A stretch of 59,775 bases of DNA from a bacterium (GCA_022711315.1 JAKLFG010000010.1:1-59775), one strand, 5' to 3'; positions 44,734-55,243 are shown, numbered from the stretch's first letter. The notes: generated by a model from the sequence alone, not told the origin. Numbers and translations are program-made.

Positions 44734-45159
44734 TTACCCGAGTTTCTCGACGCGGCGCTGGTGGCGCCCCCCTTCGAACGGCGTGGAGAGGAATATCTTA
44801 ACGAACCGTTCGGCCTCTTCCTTCGAAACGAAGCGACCGCCGAGACAAAGGACATTGGCGTCATTGTGTTCGCGCGCCAGTTTCGCGTACTCGTCACGGT
44901 GGACGAGCGCCGCGCGGACGCCGGGATGGCGGTTGGCCATGATGGACATGCCGATACCGGTGCCGCAGACGAGGATGCCGAACTCGGCGTTCCCGACGAG
45001 GATATCCTGCGCCACGAGCGCCGCAAGGTCGGGGTAGTCGACCGAACTCTCGTCGGGACAGCCGCGGTCGATGACCATGTGCCCCTCTTTTTCGAGAAGC
45101 GCGGCGAGGTGTTTTTTCAGCGCGAAACCGCCGTGATCCGACGCGATGGCGATGAACAT
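44734..45159 (-). CDS. rpiB: Ribose 5-phosphate isomerase B
   Basis: 141 residues. The N-terminal IASDHGGFALKKHL, the Cys-containing GILVCGTGIGMSIMANR (about 62-78) and AREHNDANVLCLGGR are those of RpiB/LacAB isomerases, which interconvert ribose-5-P and ribulose-5-P. Ribose-5-P is the substrate of Prs. It follows the radical SAM gene by 35 nt on the minus strand and is probably co-transcribed; it converges on the M14 gene 9 nt away. Confidence 0.93.
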   Translation of the reverse strand: MFIAIASDHGGFALKKHLAALLEKEGHMVIDRGCPDESSVDYPDLAALVAQDILVGNAEFGILVCGTGIGMSIMANRHPGVRAALVHRDEYAKLAREHNDANVLCLGGRFVSKEEAERFVKIFLSTPFEGGRHQRRVEKLG

Positions 45160-45194
45160 GCTTTTTTCTCCCTTATCTATTCACTTCTCACGAC

Positions 45195-46127
45195 TCACGA
45201 CTCACGATCCCACACCACCGTCGCCTCTTCAGGCCACCGGCCGCTTTTCTTCGCGATGGCGACGCTCGTCTCCCACGCGGCGGGAAGGATGAATTCACGC
45301 TCCCCCCTCTTCGCCAGTCTCGCGAGCGCCTCGGCGACCACCACCTGCGCAAGATTGTCGGGATAGGGCGTCTCGACGAGGTTATCCTTCGGCAGGCCTA
45401 TCCGTATCGTCGGGATGCCCGCCTCCTGCGCCGCAAGGAAGATATCGGCGGCGCGCTCTATCGCCGCGACCGGGTCGAACCGCGCCTCTTTGCGCTGGAG
45501 CCGCTGGGCTATCTTCGTCCCGGCGAGCGGTAAAAAAGGATAGATGCGTATCGCGTCGGGACGCATCTCGGCGACGGCCCGGCAGGTCGTCGCGACATCG
45601 GCGGCCGTCTCATCGGGATAGCCGCTCATGAACTGGAGCACCACCGCCAGCCCTTCCTTCTTCAGCGTCTTCACCGCGCGCCGCGTGTCTTCCGCCGCAT
45701 GTCCGCGATCCATCGCCTCAAGGAGCCGGTCCGACATCGTTTGCGCGCCGAGTTCGACCACCTTGAACCCGCTCGTTGCGAGCAGTTTCGCCATGCCGGG
45801 GTTGAGGGTGTCGGGCCGTGTCGAACAGCGGAGAGAGCCGACGAGTCCCCGCGCGATGAGTTCCGTGCCCGCCTGCAGGTATTCGCCCAGTTCGCGCACC
45901 GGCAGGGCGGTGAAACTGCCGCCGTAGAACGACAGTTCGACCGGCCGGTCGCCCGCCGACCAGTTGCGGTACTTTTCCACGATGCCGGGGACCTCCTCGG
46001 GGAGCGCTCCCGCCCCCGCTATCGCCTCCTGATCGCAGAAGGCGCACCGGTTCGTACAGCCGCGGTGGGTGATGAAGACCGGAATGATGAGCGGTCGCTC
46101 GCTCGGCGCGATGCCGTGAAAGGTCAT
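45195..46127 (-). CDS. Radical SAM protein (ELP3/YhcC-like)
   Basis: 310 residues from the ATG at 46127, which has a gaaggaggaacc site. The 4Fe-4S cluster motif is C-x3-C-x2-C in HRGCTNRCAFCDQEAI (about 22-31). VELSFYGGSFTA is the SAM-binding GGSF of the ELP3-like class, and GAQTMSDRLL and GYPDET occur later. The core resembles the N-terminal part of COG1243 proteins, but the acetyltransferase domain is absent. Such enzymes often modify tRNA or other substrates; the target here cannot be read. It precedes rpiB. Confidence 0.8.
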   Translation of the reverse strand: MTFHGIAPSERPLIIPVFITHRGCTNRCAFCDQEAIAGAGALPEEVPGIVEKYRNWSAGDRPVELSFYGGSFTALPVRELGEYLQAGTELIARGLVGSLRCSTRPDTLNPGMAKLLATSGFKVVELGAQTMSDRLLEAMDRGHAAEDTRRAVKTLKKEGLAVVLQFMSGYPDETAADVATTCRAVAEMRPDAIRIYPFLPLAGTKIAQRLQRKEARFDPVAAIERAADIFLAAQEAGIPTIRIGLPKDNLVETPYPDNLAQVVVAEALARLAKRGEREFILPAAWETSVAIAKKSGRWPEEATVVWDRES

Positions 46128-46207
46128 GGTTCCTCCTTCAAGTACCGGAGGATTTGTATCAGCCGTCGCGCCAAGAGTCAAAAACTTTCATCGCCGCATG
46201 CGGATTA

Positions 46208-46236
46208 TTGCTTTTTACGGACGGCGCCCCTATACT
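46208..46236 (+). promoter_or_regulatory. Promoter for the vWA lipoprotein gene
   Basis: TTGCTT (46208-46213), 17-nt spacer, TATACT (46231-46236), with a ggaggg site before ATG 46265. Confidence 0.55.
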
Positions 46237-46264
46237 TGCGTCATATCGTTGGTCGGAGGGCGCC

Positions 46265-47563
46265 ATGAGACATCTTGTCGTGTCGGTATACTTCTTTTTC
46301 GTTATGCTGGCAATGGCATGCGCCAGCCCTGAGGAGGATGCGCTCTGCTCCTTTGACGAGGACTGCGGCGACACCGCGCTCTATTTCTGCGACCAGCAGA
46401 CCGGCCAGTGTCGTGAAAAGGCGGGGACGGCCGACACCGACGACATCGGCGGCGGGGACGAGGAAAAGGACGAAAGCGACATAATCGACATAAAGGACGG
46501 GGACGGAACCACAGAGTCAGGTCTGCCGGACGAGACCGTTGACGAGATCGGCTCTGATGCTCTTCCCGATGACGACACCCCGACCCAGTGGCTCGATCCG
46601 GTCACGGGGCTGACCATCGACATCGAGATAGACCAACTGACCCTCGCGTGGCAGAACCCGACGATGGCGGGGCTCACCGACATCAAGGTGGTGCGCAGCA
46701 TGATCGCCTTCCCGCAGCACATCCTCGACGGCGACCTGTTGTACGAGGGGCTCGACCAGACCTACGCCGACACCTCGGTCGACTCGGGCAAAAGCCACTT
46801 TTACAGCGTGTTCGCCTGCTACGGCGCGCTCGGATGCAGCGAGCCGGCCGTCATGGGCGGCATCCCGTGCTACGACCGGATGGACCTCGTGTTCGTCATG
46901 GATGTCTCGACGAGCATGGACTATATCCTCGCCGACCTCGAGAACGAGATCGGCGAGGTCTGGAACTATGTGTCGCAGAAGATAGAGACGACGCCGCGCA
47001 TGGGGCTCACCGTGTTCGTGGACGATGTGAAAGTGGTCAACGACGGCTCGACGCCTTACGCCACGGTCGACCAGATCAAGGGCGACTTCCATTCGTGGTA
47101 CCAGCACACCTCCAGCAACGAGCAGACGCAGTCGAGCGCGACCAACTACGACTGGCCCGAGAACTCGCTCGACGGGCTCGCGCTGACCGCCAAGAACTTC
47201 CAGTGGCGCGACCCCGCCAAAGCCTTGCGCATCATCATCCTCGCCACCGACGACACCTTCCGCGAGAAACCGGCTTCGTTCTCGAGCGGCATCGCGGTCC
47301 AGCATACCTATGACGAGACGGTGACGCTCCTGAAGGAGGGCCGCATCCGTGTCGCCGCCTTCGCCGCGAAGATCGGGGGTTCGACCGGCACCACCGATGT
47401 CCAGCCGGGGTTCTTCACCACCTACAACGGCAAGGAGCCGATCCCGGCGGCGACGGGCGGAGCGGTCTTCTTCATCGACGATGTGAAGAACGGGACGCTG
47501 TCGCTTGTCGACGCGATAACCGGGTTCGTCGAGACCGAGCGTTGCGTCGCCGGCGAACGATGA
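46265..47563 (+). CDS. Lipoprotein with von Willebrand factor A domain
   Basis: 432 residues from ATG 46265. Signal peptide MRHLVVSVYFFFVMLAMAC ends in a lipobox, followed by CSFDEDCGDT...CDQQTGQC, a small Cys knot, and an acidic linker. A fibronectin-like segment (about 110-195, LTLAWQNPTMAGLTDIKVVR) precedes the vWA domain, whose metal site is DVSTSM near 212-217. Conserved Thr and Asp positions of a MIDAS appear later (IILATDDTF). Such proteins bind ligands or matrix with a divalent metal. The next gene, rsmB, starts 16 nt later at a GTG. Confidence 0.8.
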   Translation: MRHLVVSVYFFFVMLAMACASPEEDALCSFDEDCGDTALYFCDQQTGQCREKAGTADTDDIGGGDEEKDESDIIDIKDGDGTTESGLPDETVDEIGSDALPDDDTPTQWLDPVTGLTIDIEIDQLTLAWQNPTMAGLTDIKVVRSMIAFPQHILDGDLLYEGLDQTYADTSVDSGKSHFYSVFACYGALGCSEPAVMGGIPCYDRMDLVFVMDVSTSMDYILADLENEIGEVWNYVSQKIETTPRMGLTVFVDDVKVVNDGSTPYATVDQIKGDFHSWYQHTSSNEQTQSSATNYDWPENSLDGLALTAKNFQWRDPAKALRIIILATDDTFREKPASFSSGIAVQHTYDETVTLLKEGRIRVAAFAAKIGGSTGTTDVQPGFFTTYNGKEPIPAATGGAVFFIDDVKNGTLSLVDAITGFVETERCVAGER

Positions 47564-47579
47564 GCGCGGGGACCGGACG

Positions 47580-48662
47580 GTGAACCGTTTCATCGCCGCA
47601 CTGCTCGACGAGGCGATCGGGCGTTTCGAGGAGACCCGCTGGAAGGCCGACCTGCTCCTCGCGGCCCTCTTCCGCCAACGCCACATCGGCAAACGCGACC
47701 GGACCATCCTGCGCGAACTTTTCTTCACCTACCTCCGCCGCCGCTATCTCGTCGAGAGTTTCATGCGCGCCGGGCTCACCCGACCTGACGCGGTGGAACG
47801 GGCGCGGGAGACGACCGGCGTATCGGGTGACCTGCTCCACTCCTTTCCGCCGCTCTATCGCGACGCCGCGACGGCGCGGTACGGCGACGGGGCCGATGCG
47901 GCGCTCGCATGGCTCAACGGGCGCGCCCCGACGACGATACGCGCCAATGTCCGCCGCTTCGGACGCGACGAACTGAGAAAACATCTCGCCGCCGAAGGGA
48001 TACGGTGCGTCCCGACGCCGACCGCCCCGCACGGGCTCATCGTGACCGACGGCGCATCGCAACTGACCCGCTCACCGCTCTACGAAAAAGGGTTTTTCGA
48101 ATTGCAGGATGAGAGTTCGCAACTTGCCGTGGGGTTGGTGCCCGAAGGCGCGGCGACGCTCCTTGACCTCTGCGCGGGAGGCGGCGGCAAGTCGCTCGCG
48201 ATCGCGGCGCAGCGACCCGACATCAAGATAACGGCGAGCGATATCCGGACCCATCGGTTCGACGAGATAACGGAGCGGGCGACGCGCGCCGGGACGCCGG
48301 TGACGGTCGTCGCCCCCGAAAAACCCGGCGACACCCGGTTCGATACGGTGCTCGTCGACGCCCCCTGCTCCGGATCGGGCGTGCTGCGACGCAACCCCGA
48401 GGACCGGTGGCGGGTGGGCGAAAAGGAACTCGCGGCGCTCCTCGAAAGCCAACGGACCTGTCTTGACACGGCCCTGCGCCATCTCGCGCCGGGCGGTGCG
48501 ATACTCTACCTCACCTGCAGTTACCTCCCCGTTGAGAACGAGGAAAATATTGCAAAGTTCACCGCCGCACACCATGATGTGACCGCCGACGGACCGGGTA
48601 TGCTGACCGCCCCGGGCGGGACGGCCGACCTGATGTTCGCGACGCTTTTGAGGCGACGATGA
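47580..48662 (+). CDS. rsmB: 16S rRNA (cytosine-C5) methyltransferase RsmB-like
   Basis: 360 residues from a GTG start. The N-terminal NusB-like part has RDRTILRELFFTYLRRRYLVE. The catalytic part has the SAM motif LLDLCAGGGGKSLAIAA, the catalytic Cys pair in DAPCSGSG (about 260) and LTCSYLPVENEENI (about 311), as in the NOL1/NOP2/Sun family. It methylates a cytosine of rRNA; RsmB is the closest by length, and RsmF is a less likely alternative. Its TGA overlaps the next ATG. Confidence 0.85.
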   Translation: MNRFIAALLDEAIGRFEETRWKADLLLAALFRQRHIGKRDRTILRELFFTYLRRRYLVESFMRAGLTRPDAVERARETTGVSGDLLHSFPPLYRDAATARYGDGADAALAWLNGRAPTTIRANVRRFGRDELRKHLAAEGIRCVPTPTAPHGLIVTDGASQLTRSPLYEKGFFELQDESSQLAVGLVPEGAATLLDLCAGGGGKSLAIAAQRPDIKITASDIRTHRFDEITERATRAGTPVTVVAPEKPGDTRFDTVLVDAPCSGSGVLRRNPEDRWRVGEKELAALLESQRTCLDTALRHLAPGGAILYLTCSYLPVENEENIAKFTAAHHDVTADGPGMLTAPGGTADLMFATLLRRR

Positions 48663-49855
48663 TACTTATCGACATCTCCCTGCCGCTCCTCTTCATGGCG
48701 CTCCTCATCCGGTTCCGCGTCCGGCTCGAGATCGTCCTGCCGGCCGGCGCACTTGTACTCGCGCTCCTGTTCGACATGGGGCCGATCGACGCGGCGCTCG
48801 TTTACGGGCGGCTGTTCGGCTCGATGCAGTTCCTCGCCCTGTTCTGCGTCATATTCTTCGTGATGCTCCTCGGCGAACTGATGGAGCGCGGGAAGATGCT
48901 CACGCAGATGTCGTCCATATTCCTTTCGCTCTTCCGCGACAACCGGCTCGCCGCGGCCGCCTCGACCGCCTTCATCGGGCTCCTGCCGATGCCGGGCGGC
49001 TCGCTCCTGTCGGCCCCCTTCGTCGAGAAACTGGTGCCGTCCGAGAAAAACGAACACAAACTGGTCCTTAACTACTGGTACCGCCACATCTGGGAATACT
49101 TCTACCCGCTCTATTCGGGGATGGCGTGGATCATCACGGTGATGAAGGCGCCGCCGCTCTCGATACTCCTCTACCTCGGCCCGCTCTCGCTCATCATGAT
49201 AGCCGCCGGGCTCCCCTTCATCCGCCACGCCCCGCGCGAAACGCCGCCGGGCCTCGACAGCGGGGCGCGGCCCTACCGCCTGCTCCTCATCGGCTGGCCG
49301 ATACTGCTCGCGGTCTCGGTGTCGCTCGCCGGCGTGCCGCTCTGGATAGCGGTCATCGTCGCGGTCACCGCGTTCGTCGCCGTCAACCGCGACCTCGCCC
49401 GGTTCGTGCTTCCCTATCTGTTCAGCAAGAAGACGATATTCACCGTCTTCATGACCGCCGGCATCGTCTACTTCGAACGCATCGTACGGGAAGCGGGCGT
49501 CGCGACCGCCATCTATGAGGCGCTCCGGCACACCAACGCCGAGATCGTGGTGTTCACCCTTTCGCTCGTCATCGGTCTGCTCACCGGCATCTCCATCGCC
49601 TTCATTTCGATAGTTTTCCCCATCATCAGTCCGTTCCTCATACAGAACGGGACGCTCGACATGCCGCTCCTCGCCTTCGCCTACACCGGCGGCTTCACCG
49701 GTGTCATGCTCTCCCCCACCCATCTCTGTCTCATCGTGACGACCGATTATTTCAAGACGCGGCTCTCGGCGGTCTACCCGCTCATCCTGCGGGCGGGACT
49801 CACCATGACGCTCGGCGGCGGCATCTATTATATGGTATTGCGGATGGTGGCGTGA
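48659..49855 (+). CDS. DUF401-family membrane protein
   Basis: 398 residues, ten to twelve helices. MPGGSLLSAPFVEKL and the second-half FPIISPFLIQNGTLDMPLLAFAY...GVMLSPTHLCL are typical of DUF401, a family with an ion-transporter-like helical repeat and no proven substrate. It overlaps rsmB (ATGA at 48659-48662), and its TGA touches the S8 protease ATG (TGATG). Co-transcription of three genes is likely. Confidence 0.85.
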   Translation: MILIDISLPLLFMALLIRFRVRLEIVLPAGALVLALLFDMGPIDAALVYGRLFGSMQFLALFCVIFFVMLLGELMERGKMLTQMSSIFLSLFRDNRLAAAASTAFIGLLPMPGGSLLSAPFVEKLVPSEKNEHKLVLNYWYRHIWEYFYPLYSGMAWIITVMKAPPLSILLYLGPLSLIMIAAGLPFIRHAPRETPPGLDSGARPYRLLLIGWPILLAVSVSLAGVPLWIAVIVAVTAFVAVNRDLARFVLPYLFSKKTIFTVFMTAGIVYFERIVREAGVATAIYEALRHTNAEIVVFTLSLVIGLLTGISIAFISIVFPIISPFLIQNGTLDMPLLAFAYTGGFTGVMLSPTHLCLIVTTDYFKTRLSAVYPLILRAGLTMTLGGGIYYMVLRMVA

Positions 49856-51384
49856 TGCGAACGGTAGTATCTCTCGCGTTCCTGCTGGCGACGGCGCCCC
49901 TTGCGGCGGTCGACGCCCCGACGGTCCACTATTACGGCTTCACGGGAGAGCCGGTCGAACTTCGGCGCGTCGACGACGGCACGACGCCGTGGCCGGTCGT
50001 GAGCCGCGGCGCGACGCCGATGCCGCTCACCGGTCGCATCGGTATCAAACGCGACGGCACCGACCGGATAGAGTTCGTCGAACTCGCGCCGGGGAGCGAT
50101 CCGTTCGCCGAGGCGCGGCGCCTCGCCGGAGAGCCGGGCGTCCGGTGGGCCCAGCCCGAATGGCTGGTGAAGATACGACCGCTCGCCGCGCCGGACGATC
50201 CCTACTATCCGCGCGAATGGCACCTCGACCAGATCGGCGCGCCGGCGGCGTGGGAGATAACGGCGGGGTCGCCGCACACCGCCGTCGCGGTCGTCGATTC
50301 GGGCGTCGACCGCACCCATCCCGACCTCGACGCGAACCTCGACGCGGGAAAGGACCTCACGGGTGGCGGCTCGACCGATTGCGACCGACCGACCTCGGGC
50401 GGCGACGCGTCGCTCATCGCGGCGCACGGCACCTGCGTCGCGGGACTCATCGCCGCCGAGAAGGACAACGGCATCGGCGTCGTCGGGGTCTGCCCGCTGT
50501 GCCGTGTGATACCCGTCAAATTGCTCCGCTACGATGAGACGATGATACCGGTCAGCCGCATCTACGACGCCATAGCCGCGGCGGTCGACGCCGGGGCCGA
50601 CATCATAAACAACAGTTGGGGCGACGAGGACACCGACGCGTCGGGGAACTGTATCGCGGTACCGCTCGACAGTTACCGCGCCGAAGCGATACGCTACGCC
50701 AGGGAACACGGGCGCGCCGGCCGCGGCGCCCTCACCGTGTGGGCCGCCGGTAACTCGTCGTGCGACGCAACGCTCAACGAGAATCTGAAACTGCCGGACA
50801 TCCTCGTCGTTTCGGCGCTTGCCGCCGATGGATCATTCGCCGAATATTCCAACTACGGCGGCCCGGTCGACCTCTGCGCCGGCGCCGCGAACTGGACGAC
50901 CGATATCACGGGGCGCGACGGGGTGAACGACCGCCTCGCCGCCGGACCGACCGGCGCATATGACCACACCAACCAGTTCAGCGGCACCTCCGCGGCGGCC
51001 GCGGTCCTGTCGGGCATCGGGGGACTTCTGTACAGCGCCAACCCGCTCCTCTCGTTCGCCGAGGCGCTCACCTGTCTACGAGAGCACACCACCGCCCCGA
51101 CGGCCGACTGTCCCGCGGGCGGATGGATCGCATCTTCCGGCGACCCTTATGCCCCGGCGGGGGCGCAACGCTCGCCCTGCTTCGGCTTCGGGCTTCCCGA
51201 CATCGAGGCCCTGCTCTCGGGCGCCCGCGACGGCTCCTGCGGCCCCGTCTACAGCGGGTGCGACACCGATGCGACCTGCGGAGAGGGCTTCACCTGCGAC
51301 ACGACCCGCCGCGAATGCAGGAAGACCATACAGCCGGAGCGCCCCGCCGCCTCGGGAGGCTGCGCGATCGTCCTGCTGGAATGA
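49855..51384 (+). CDS. Secreted S8 subtilisin-like serine protease with Cys tail
   Basis: 509 residues from ATG 49855 (TGATG overlap); a GTG one codon earlier is an alternative. Signal peptide ends at PLAAVDA. The catalytic triad is visible: Asp in AVVDSGVDRTHPDL (about 148), His in AAHGTCVAGL (about 192) and Ser in FSGTSAAAAV (about 379). An N-terminal I9-like propeptide precedes the domain. The extra Cys pairs (CPLCR, CDTDATCGEGFTCDTTRREC) near the end resemble a disulfide-rich cap. It ends PAASGGCAIVLLE. Secreted, probably surface-held through the C-terminal motif (inferred). Confidence 0.9.
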   Translation: MRTVVSLAFLLATAPLAAVDAPTVHYYGFTGEPVELRRVDDGTTPWPVVSRGATPMPLTGRIGIKRDGTDRIEFVELAPGSDPFAEARRLAGEPGVRWAQPEWLVKIRPLAAPDDPYYPREWHLDQIGAPAAWEITAGSPHTAVAVVDSGVDRTHPDLDANLDAGKDLTGGGSTDCDRPTSGGDASLIAAHGTCVAGLIAAEKDNGIGVVGVCPLCRVIPVKLLRYDETMIPVSRIYDAIAAAVDAGADIINNSWGDEDTDASGNCIAVPLDSYRAEAIRYAREHGRAGRGALTVWAAGNSSCDATLNENLKLPDILVVSALAADGSFAEYSNYGGPVDLCAGAANWTTDITGRDGVNDRLAAGPTGAYDHTNQFSGTSAAAAVLSGIGGLLYSANPLLSFAEALTCLREHTTAPTADCPAGGWIASSGDPYAPAGAQRSPCFGFGLPDIEALLSGARDGSCGPVYSGCDTDATCGEGFTCDTTRRECRKTIQPERPAASGGCAIVLLE

Positions 51385-51409
51385 CACGCCGCCCGGCCCC
51401 ATCAAAAAG

Positions 51410-51437
51410 TTGATTATCTCCCGCATCATGTTACAAT
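51410..51437 (+). promoter_or_regulatory. Promoter for the chemoreceptor gene
   Basis: TTGATT (51410-51415), 16-nt spacer, TACAAT (51432-51437); 31 nt of leader before ATG 51469. Confidence 0.55.
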
Positions 51438-51468
51438 CGCCCGGTTATCAACGATAGAGAGTGCGACC

Positions 51469-52854
51469 ATGACCTCTTTCATTCGCTGGCTGAGCAGCCG
51501 GAAAGCCATCATCGGTTTCGCGATACTGCTTTTCGTCACCTTCCTCTCCTCCGAATGGTTCCTCCTCTCCAAGGCACAGCACGCCGCCGACAGCGCGGTC
51601 CACCACCTGGAAACGACACTTTCGGCCAAGGGCGACCCGCGCGCGGTAGAACAGGCGCGGGACTTCGCCGAGAACTATCGCGCCGACGGGATCGGACTGT
51701 TGCCCTCCTTCCTCGTCACGCTGGTCCTCGAGATACTCCTGACCTTCCTGTTCCTCATCTTCCTGCGCAAGGTCCTCTACATCCCGCTCATGAAACTGGC
51801 GGCGGTGTTCGAATCGCTCAAGGAGGGCGATTTTTCCCAGCGGGTCGAGATAGCCAACGATCACGACCTCGCGCCGCTCGTTGACGGGTTCAACCGCACG
51901 GCCGGCAACATCGAACACATCCTGAAGACCATCCGCACCAGTTCCGAACAGGTGCTCACCTCGGCTCAGGAGGTATCGTCGGGCAACAACCAGCTATCCA
52001 TCGCCACCCAGCAGATGGCCTCCTCGCTCCAGCAGACCGCCGCATCGGTCGAAGAGATAACCGCATCCATACAAGAGGCGGCGGGGCTCTCGGCGGAGGC
52101 GGCGACCAAGATGCGCCGCACCACCTCCGACGCCGAGACCGGCGCCAGGATGCTCGCCGAGATGGCCTCGGCGATGGGCACCGTGAAGGCGTCGGGCGAC
52201 AAGATACAGGAGATCGTCAATGTCGTGAACGACATCGCGTTCCAGACCAACCTGCTCGCGCTCAACGCCGCGGTCGAGGCGGCGCGTGCCGGCGAGGAAG
52301 GCAAGGGCTTCGCAGTGGTCGCGAGCGAGGTGCGCAGTCTCGCGGCGCGGAGCGCCGACGCGGTCACCGAGATAAAGGAACTGGTCGAGAAGAACGAAGA
52401 GAACATACAGAACGCGACGGCGCTCTCCACGCAGACGACCAAGGTACTTCTCCAACTGGTCAGCCGCGTGCAGGAAGCCAGTCTTTCGATACAGGACATC
52501 GAGAAACGGTCGAAAGAACAGGCAAGCGGCATCCACCAGATAAATTCGGCCATCATGCAGATGGACGAGGTCACCCAGCGCAACGCCTCGCTCGTCGAGG
52601 AACTCGCGAGTTCGGCCGAGGATATGGCGAACATCTCGCGGCAATTGGCGTCGGAACTGGAGAAGTTCCGCGTCTCGGAGCAAAGCCCCGCCCGTCCCCG
52701 CTTCAACGAACCCGCCCCGACACCCGCGCCGCCGAAGGGGCGCATCCCGAGCGCGGCGCCGGCACCCCGTCCCGCGCCCCCTCCCCCGTCCGCCGCGAAC
52801 GCGAAGAACCAAGAGAACAGTTTCTTCGATGATGACCAGTTCGAAGAATTCTGA
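51469..52854 (+). CDS. Methyl-accepting chemotaxis protein
   Basis: 461 residues. TM1 about 15-35, TM2 about 78-98, with only about 40 periplasmic residues between them, so the sensor is minimal. HAMP-like sequence (about 100-150) leads into the signalling coiled coil with the conserved hairpin tip [20 protein letters not shown] (about 258-277), [15 protein letters not shown], and Gln/Glu-rich methylation helices on each side. A Pro-rich tail of about 45 residues ends [10 protein letters not shown]; the last five, QFEEF, recall the CheR-binding pentapeptide. It controls motility or another chemosensory output; no che genes are in the window. The next gene overlaps it. Confidence 0.92.
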   Translation: MTSFIRWLSSRKAIIGFAILLFVTFLSSEWFLLSKAQHAADSAVHHLETTLSAKGDPRAVEQARDFAENYRADGIGLLPSFLVTLVLEILLTFLFLIFLRKVLYIPLMKLAAVFESLKEGDFSQRVEIANDHDLAPLVDGFNRTAGNIEHILKTIRTSSEQVLTSAQEVSSGNNQLSIATQQMASSLQQTAASVEEITASIQEAAGLSAEAATKMRRTTSDAETGARMLAEMASAMGTVKASGDKIQEIVNVVNDIAFQTNLLALNAAVEAARAGEEGKGFAVVASEVRSLAARSADAVTEIKELVEKNEENIQNATALSTQTTKVLLQLVSRVQEASLSIQDIEKRSKEQASGIHQINSAIMQMDEVTQRNASLVEELASSAEDMANISRQLASELEKFRVSEQSPARPRFNEPAPTPAPPKGRIPSAAPAPRPAPPPPSAANAKNQENSFFDDDQFEEF

Positions 52855-54712
52855 CCGATACCTTCTTTTGCGGCTCCTCGCGTTCTGCCTCGCGGCGGGG
52901 CTCGCCTGCACGCGGAACACCCCGGCGAGCGTCGATACCGACATACTTCCGAAGGCGCCGAACGACCGTATACGCGACTACCTTGAGATCGTTGATTCGG
53001 TCGGCGGACGACCACTCCGTGACGGAAGAAAACTCTTCCTTTCCCGTGCCGACGGCGAGGTGCGCCACCTCTTCGTGCAGGAGCCGGACGGCTCGACCCG
53101 TCAACTGACCCGCGGCCCCGACGCGATCGACGACTACGCGGTGAGCCCCGACGGGTCGAAGATCCTCTACCTCTCCTCGCAGGGCGGCAACGAACAGTAC
53201 GACATCCATCTGCTGACGGTCGCCGACGGCGCGACGCGACCGCTCCTCGCCGATCCGGCGGTGAAGACCGAGAACCCCGTCTGGATCGACGACCGCTCCT
53301 TCCTCTATCTTTCGAACGAGGTCAACAAACGCGACTTCTATCTGTACCTTTACGATCTCCCGGCCGGCACGAGCAGGCTACTTGTCGAAAAAAAGGGGGT
53401 ACAGGCCATCAGCGACGCGCTGGGCGCCGACCGGATACTTTTTCACACCATATTGAGCAACTCATCGACCGTTCCCTATCTGGTCGAGAAAGGGAGCGCC
53501 CGCAAATTGAAGGGCGCACAGGAGGACCGGCTCTACCGTACGATCGGATTCCTGCGCGACGGAACGATGCTGGTCATCACCGACGAGGGAAGCGATATCG
53601 AATACCTGCAGATACGCGACCGTGGCGGCAAACGGAGCACGGTCCACGCCGGCGCCTGGCCGGTGGAGCAGGCCCTCATCGAAAAAGAGGAACGCGACCG
53701 CGCCGTATTCTGCACCAATGAGGAGGGATGGTCGGTCTGCCACCTCTGGCATCGCGGCGTCATACGGGAACTGCCGACCGGACGCGGCATCGCGACGCTC
53801 ACCGACTTCGCCGGCGGCCGCCTGTGGTACACGCTCTCGCGCCCCGACGCCATACCGCGTCCCTTCGTGCTTGATGTCGCGGGCGGCGCGCCCGAACCCT
53901 TCGGCATCACCGATGCGCGCGGCGTCGACATCGCCGCCTTCGTCGCCCCCGAAACGCGCCGCGCGGTCTCCTTCGACGGCCTTTCGGTGCCGTATCTTCT
54001 TTTCCTTCCCAAGGGAGCGACGCCCCCGTACCGCACCATCACACACTATCACGGCGGCCCCGAAGGACAGGCACGCGCCGGGTTCAATCCCATGTTCCAA
54101 TACTATCTGAAGAAGGGGTTCGCCATCGCCGCGCCCAATGTGCGGGGCTCCACCGGTTACGGCAGGCGCTACGGCGCACTCGACAACTACAAACTGCGCA
54201 TGGACGCGGTCAGTGACGCCGGCGCGGTGATGAACGATCTGGTCGCCCGCGGCGTTTCGTTCCCCGACCGCTTCATCGCCATGGGCGGCAGTTACGGCGG
54301 CTTCATGACGGTCGCTTCGATGGCGCAATTCCCCGACCGCTACCGTTGCGGCGTGAATGTGGTCGGCGTGGTCGACTTCATCAATTTCCTCAGGAACACT
54401 CGCTCATACCGCAAGGCGCTCCGCGAGGCGGAGTACGGCCCACTCGAGGACGAGGCGTTCCTCCGCGCGATCAGCCCCACCACCATGGCCGACCGCATAA
54501 AAGGAAAACTTTTCATCGCCCACGGCGCCAACGATCCGCGCGTCCCGGTGAGCGATGCCTATATCCTCGCCGAGAAACTCACCGCCGTCGGGAACAAGCC
54601 CGAGATGCTCATATTCGACGACGAAGGGCATGGGTTCCGGAAGAAAAGGAACCGCATCGAATTCAACGAGCGCGCCGCATCCTTCATCAACACCTGCGCG
54701 CCTCTTCAGTGA
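52829..54712 (+). CDS. S9 prolyl oligopeptidase-family lipoprotein
   Basis: 627 residues. It begins 26 nt before the chemoreceptor stop, at ATGATG; the second ATG at 52832 is equally possible. The signal peptide ends with lipobox GLAC (about 26-28). A WD-like propeller (about 60-350: [28 protein letters not shown]) covers a C-terminal hydrolase with nucleophile GGSYGGF (Ser about 488), Asp in GANDPRVP (about 568) and His in EGHGF (about 600). This is the S9C/dipeptidyl-aminopeptidase-like architecture: it cleaves short peptides. As a lipoprotein it should sit in the periplasm or at the outer membrane. Confidence 0.9.
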   Translation: MMTSSKNSDRYLLLRLLAFCLAAGLACTRNTPASVDTDILPKAPNDRIRDYLEIVDSVGGRPLRDGRKLFLSRADGEVRHLFVQEPDGSTRQLTRGPDAIDDYAVSPDGSKILYLSSQGGNEQYDIHLLTVADGATRPLLADPAVKTENPVWIDDRSFLYLSNEVNKRDFYLYLYDLPAGTSRLLVEKKGVQAISDALGADRILFHTILSNSSTVPYLVEKGSARKLKGAQEDRLYRTIGFLRDGTMLVITDEGSDIEYLQIRDRGGKRSTVHAGAWPVEQALIEKEERDRAVFCTNEEGWSVCHLWHRGVIRELPTGRGIATLTDFAGGRLWYTLSRPDAIPRPFVLDVAGGAPEPFGITDARGVDIAAFVAPETRRAVSFDGLSVPYLLFLPKGATPPYRTITHYHGGPEGQARAGFNPMFQYYLKKGFAIAAPNVRGSTGYGRRYGALDNYKLRMDAVSDAGAVMNDLVARGVSFPDRFIAMGGSYGGFMTVASMAQFPDRYRCGVNVVGVVDFINFLRNTRSYRKALREAEYGPLEDEAFLRAISPTTMADRIKGKLFIAHGANDPRVPVSDAYILAEKLTAVGNKPEMLIFDDEGHGFRKKRNRIEFNERAASFINTCAPLQ

Positions 54713-55243
54713 ACCGAGAACGAAAACCTTTTTTCTGACGCAACAGACATTCGAAAGACTTTTCCTGTTCGGCGAAAAAAGAGAGCCTTTTCACCAAAAT
54801 AAACATTCCTTGCCTCGAGCAGTTCGTATCTGGCTTTTCAGAAAGGAAATACCTCCTGACGGTGACGAGGCGCGAGCCGTCATCTTCCACAATGACGATT
54901 TTTTAACAAAAAATCTCTCTTTTTTTTCCATTGATAAGAGCTCTCGAATGCCTTTCTTATTGGCATTCCAGAATAACTGATCCTGCCTCACCCCTATTTT
55001 TCAACCCTCTTTTCATCCCGATATCACATAAAGCCCGAAATGACGCGGCGACAAGAATGTTTAACTCTTGAATGCCATATACGAAAAGGCATTTACGAAT
55101 AACAGCCAGGCAACACCATGTTATTATTATGCTTTTTCTTTTCGAACTTTTATTCTTCTAAAAATCAGGTGTTAGCAAAAACGATAAAAAAGAAAACAAA
55201 CAGCCGAACTCCCTTATTCTTTTGATTTTTTTAAAGAAAAAGG
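54713..55243. other. AT-rich intergenic tract before HU with hairpins
   Basis: About 530 bp with far more A and T than the genes around it and no convincing coding frame on either strand. It holds a weak terminator-like hairpin (54878-54906) and two small hairpins built on the same word, GAATGCC/GGCATTC at 54948-54970 and GAATGCC/GGCATT at 55070-55093. The stretch just before the HU promoter (tttgatttttttaaagaaaaa) looks like an UP element. I see no RNA gene. Confidence 0.6.
54878..54906 (+). terminator. Weak intrinsic terminator after the S9 peptidase
   Basis: Stem CGTCAT (54878-54883) / ATGACG (54892-54897) with an 8-nt loop, followed after one A by eight T residues (54899-54906). Confidence 0.45.

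Noticed and set aside
54791-54991. 66-codon minus-strand ORF in the AT-rich tract
   Set aside because: No ribosome binding site, no recognisable motif, and it runs across a terminator-like hairpin.
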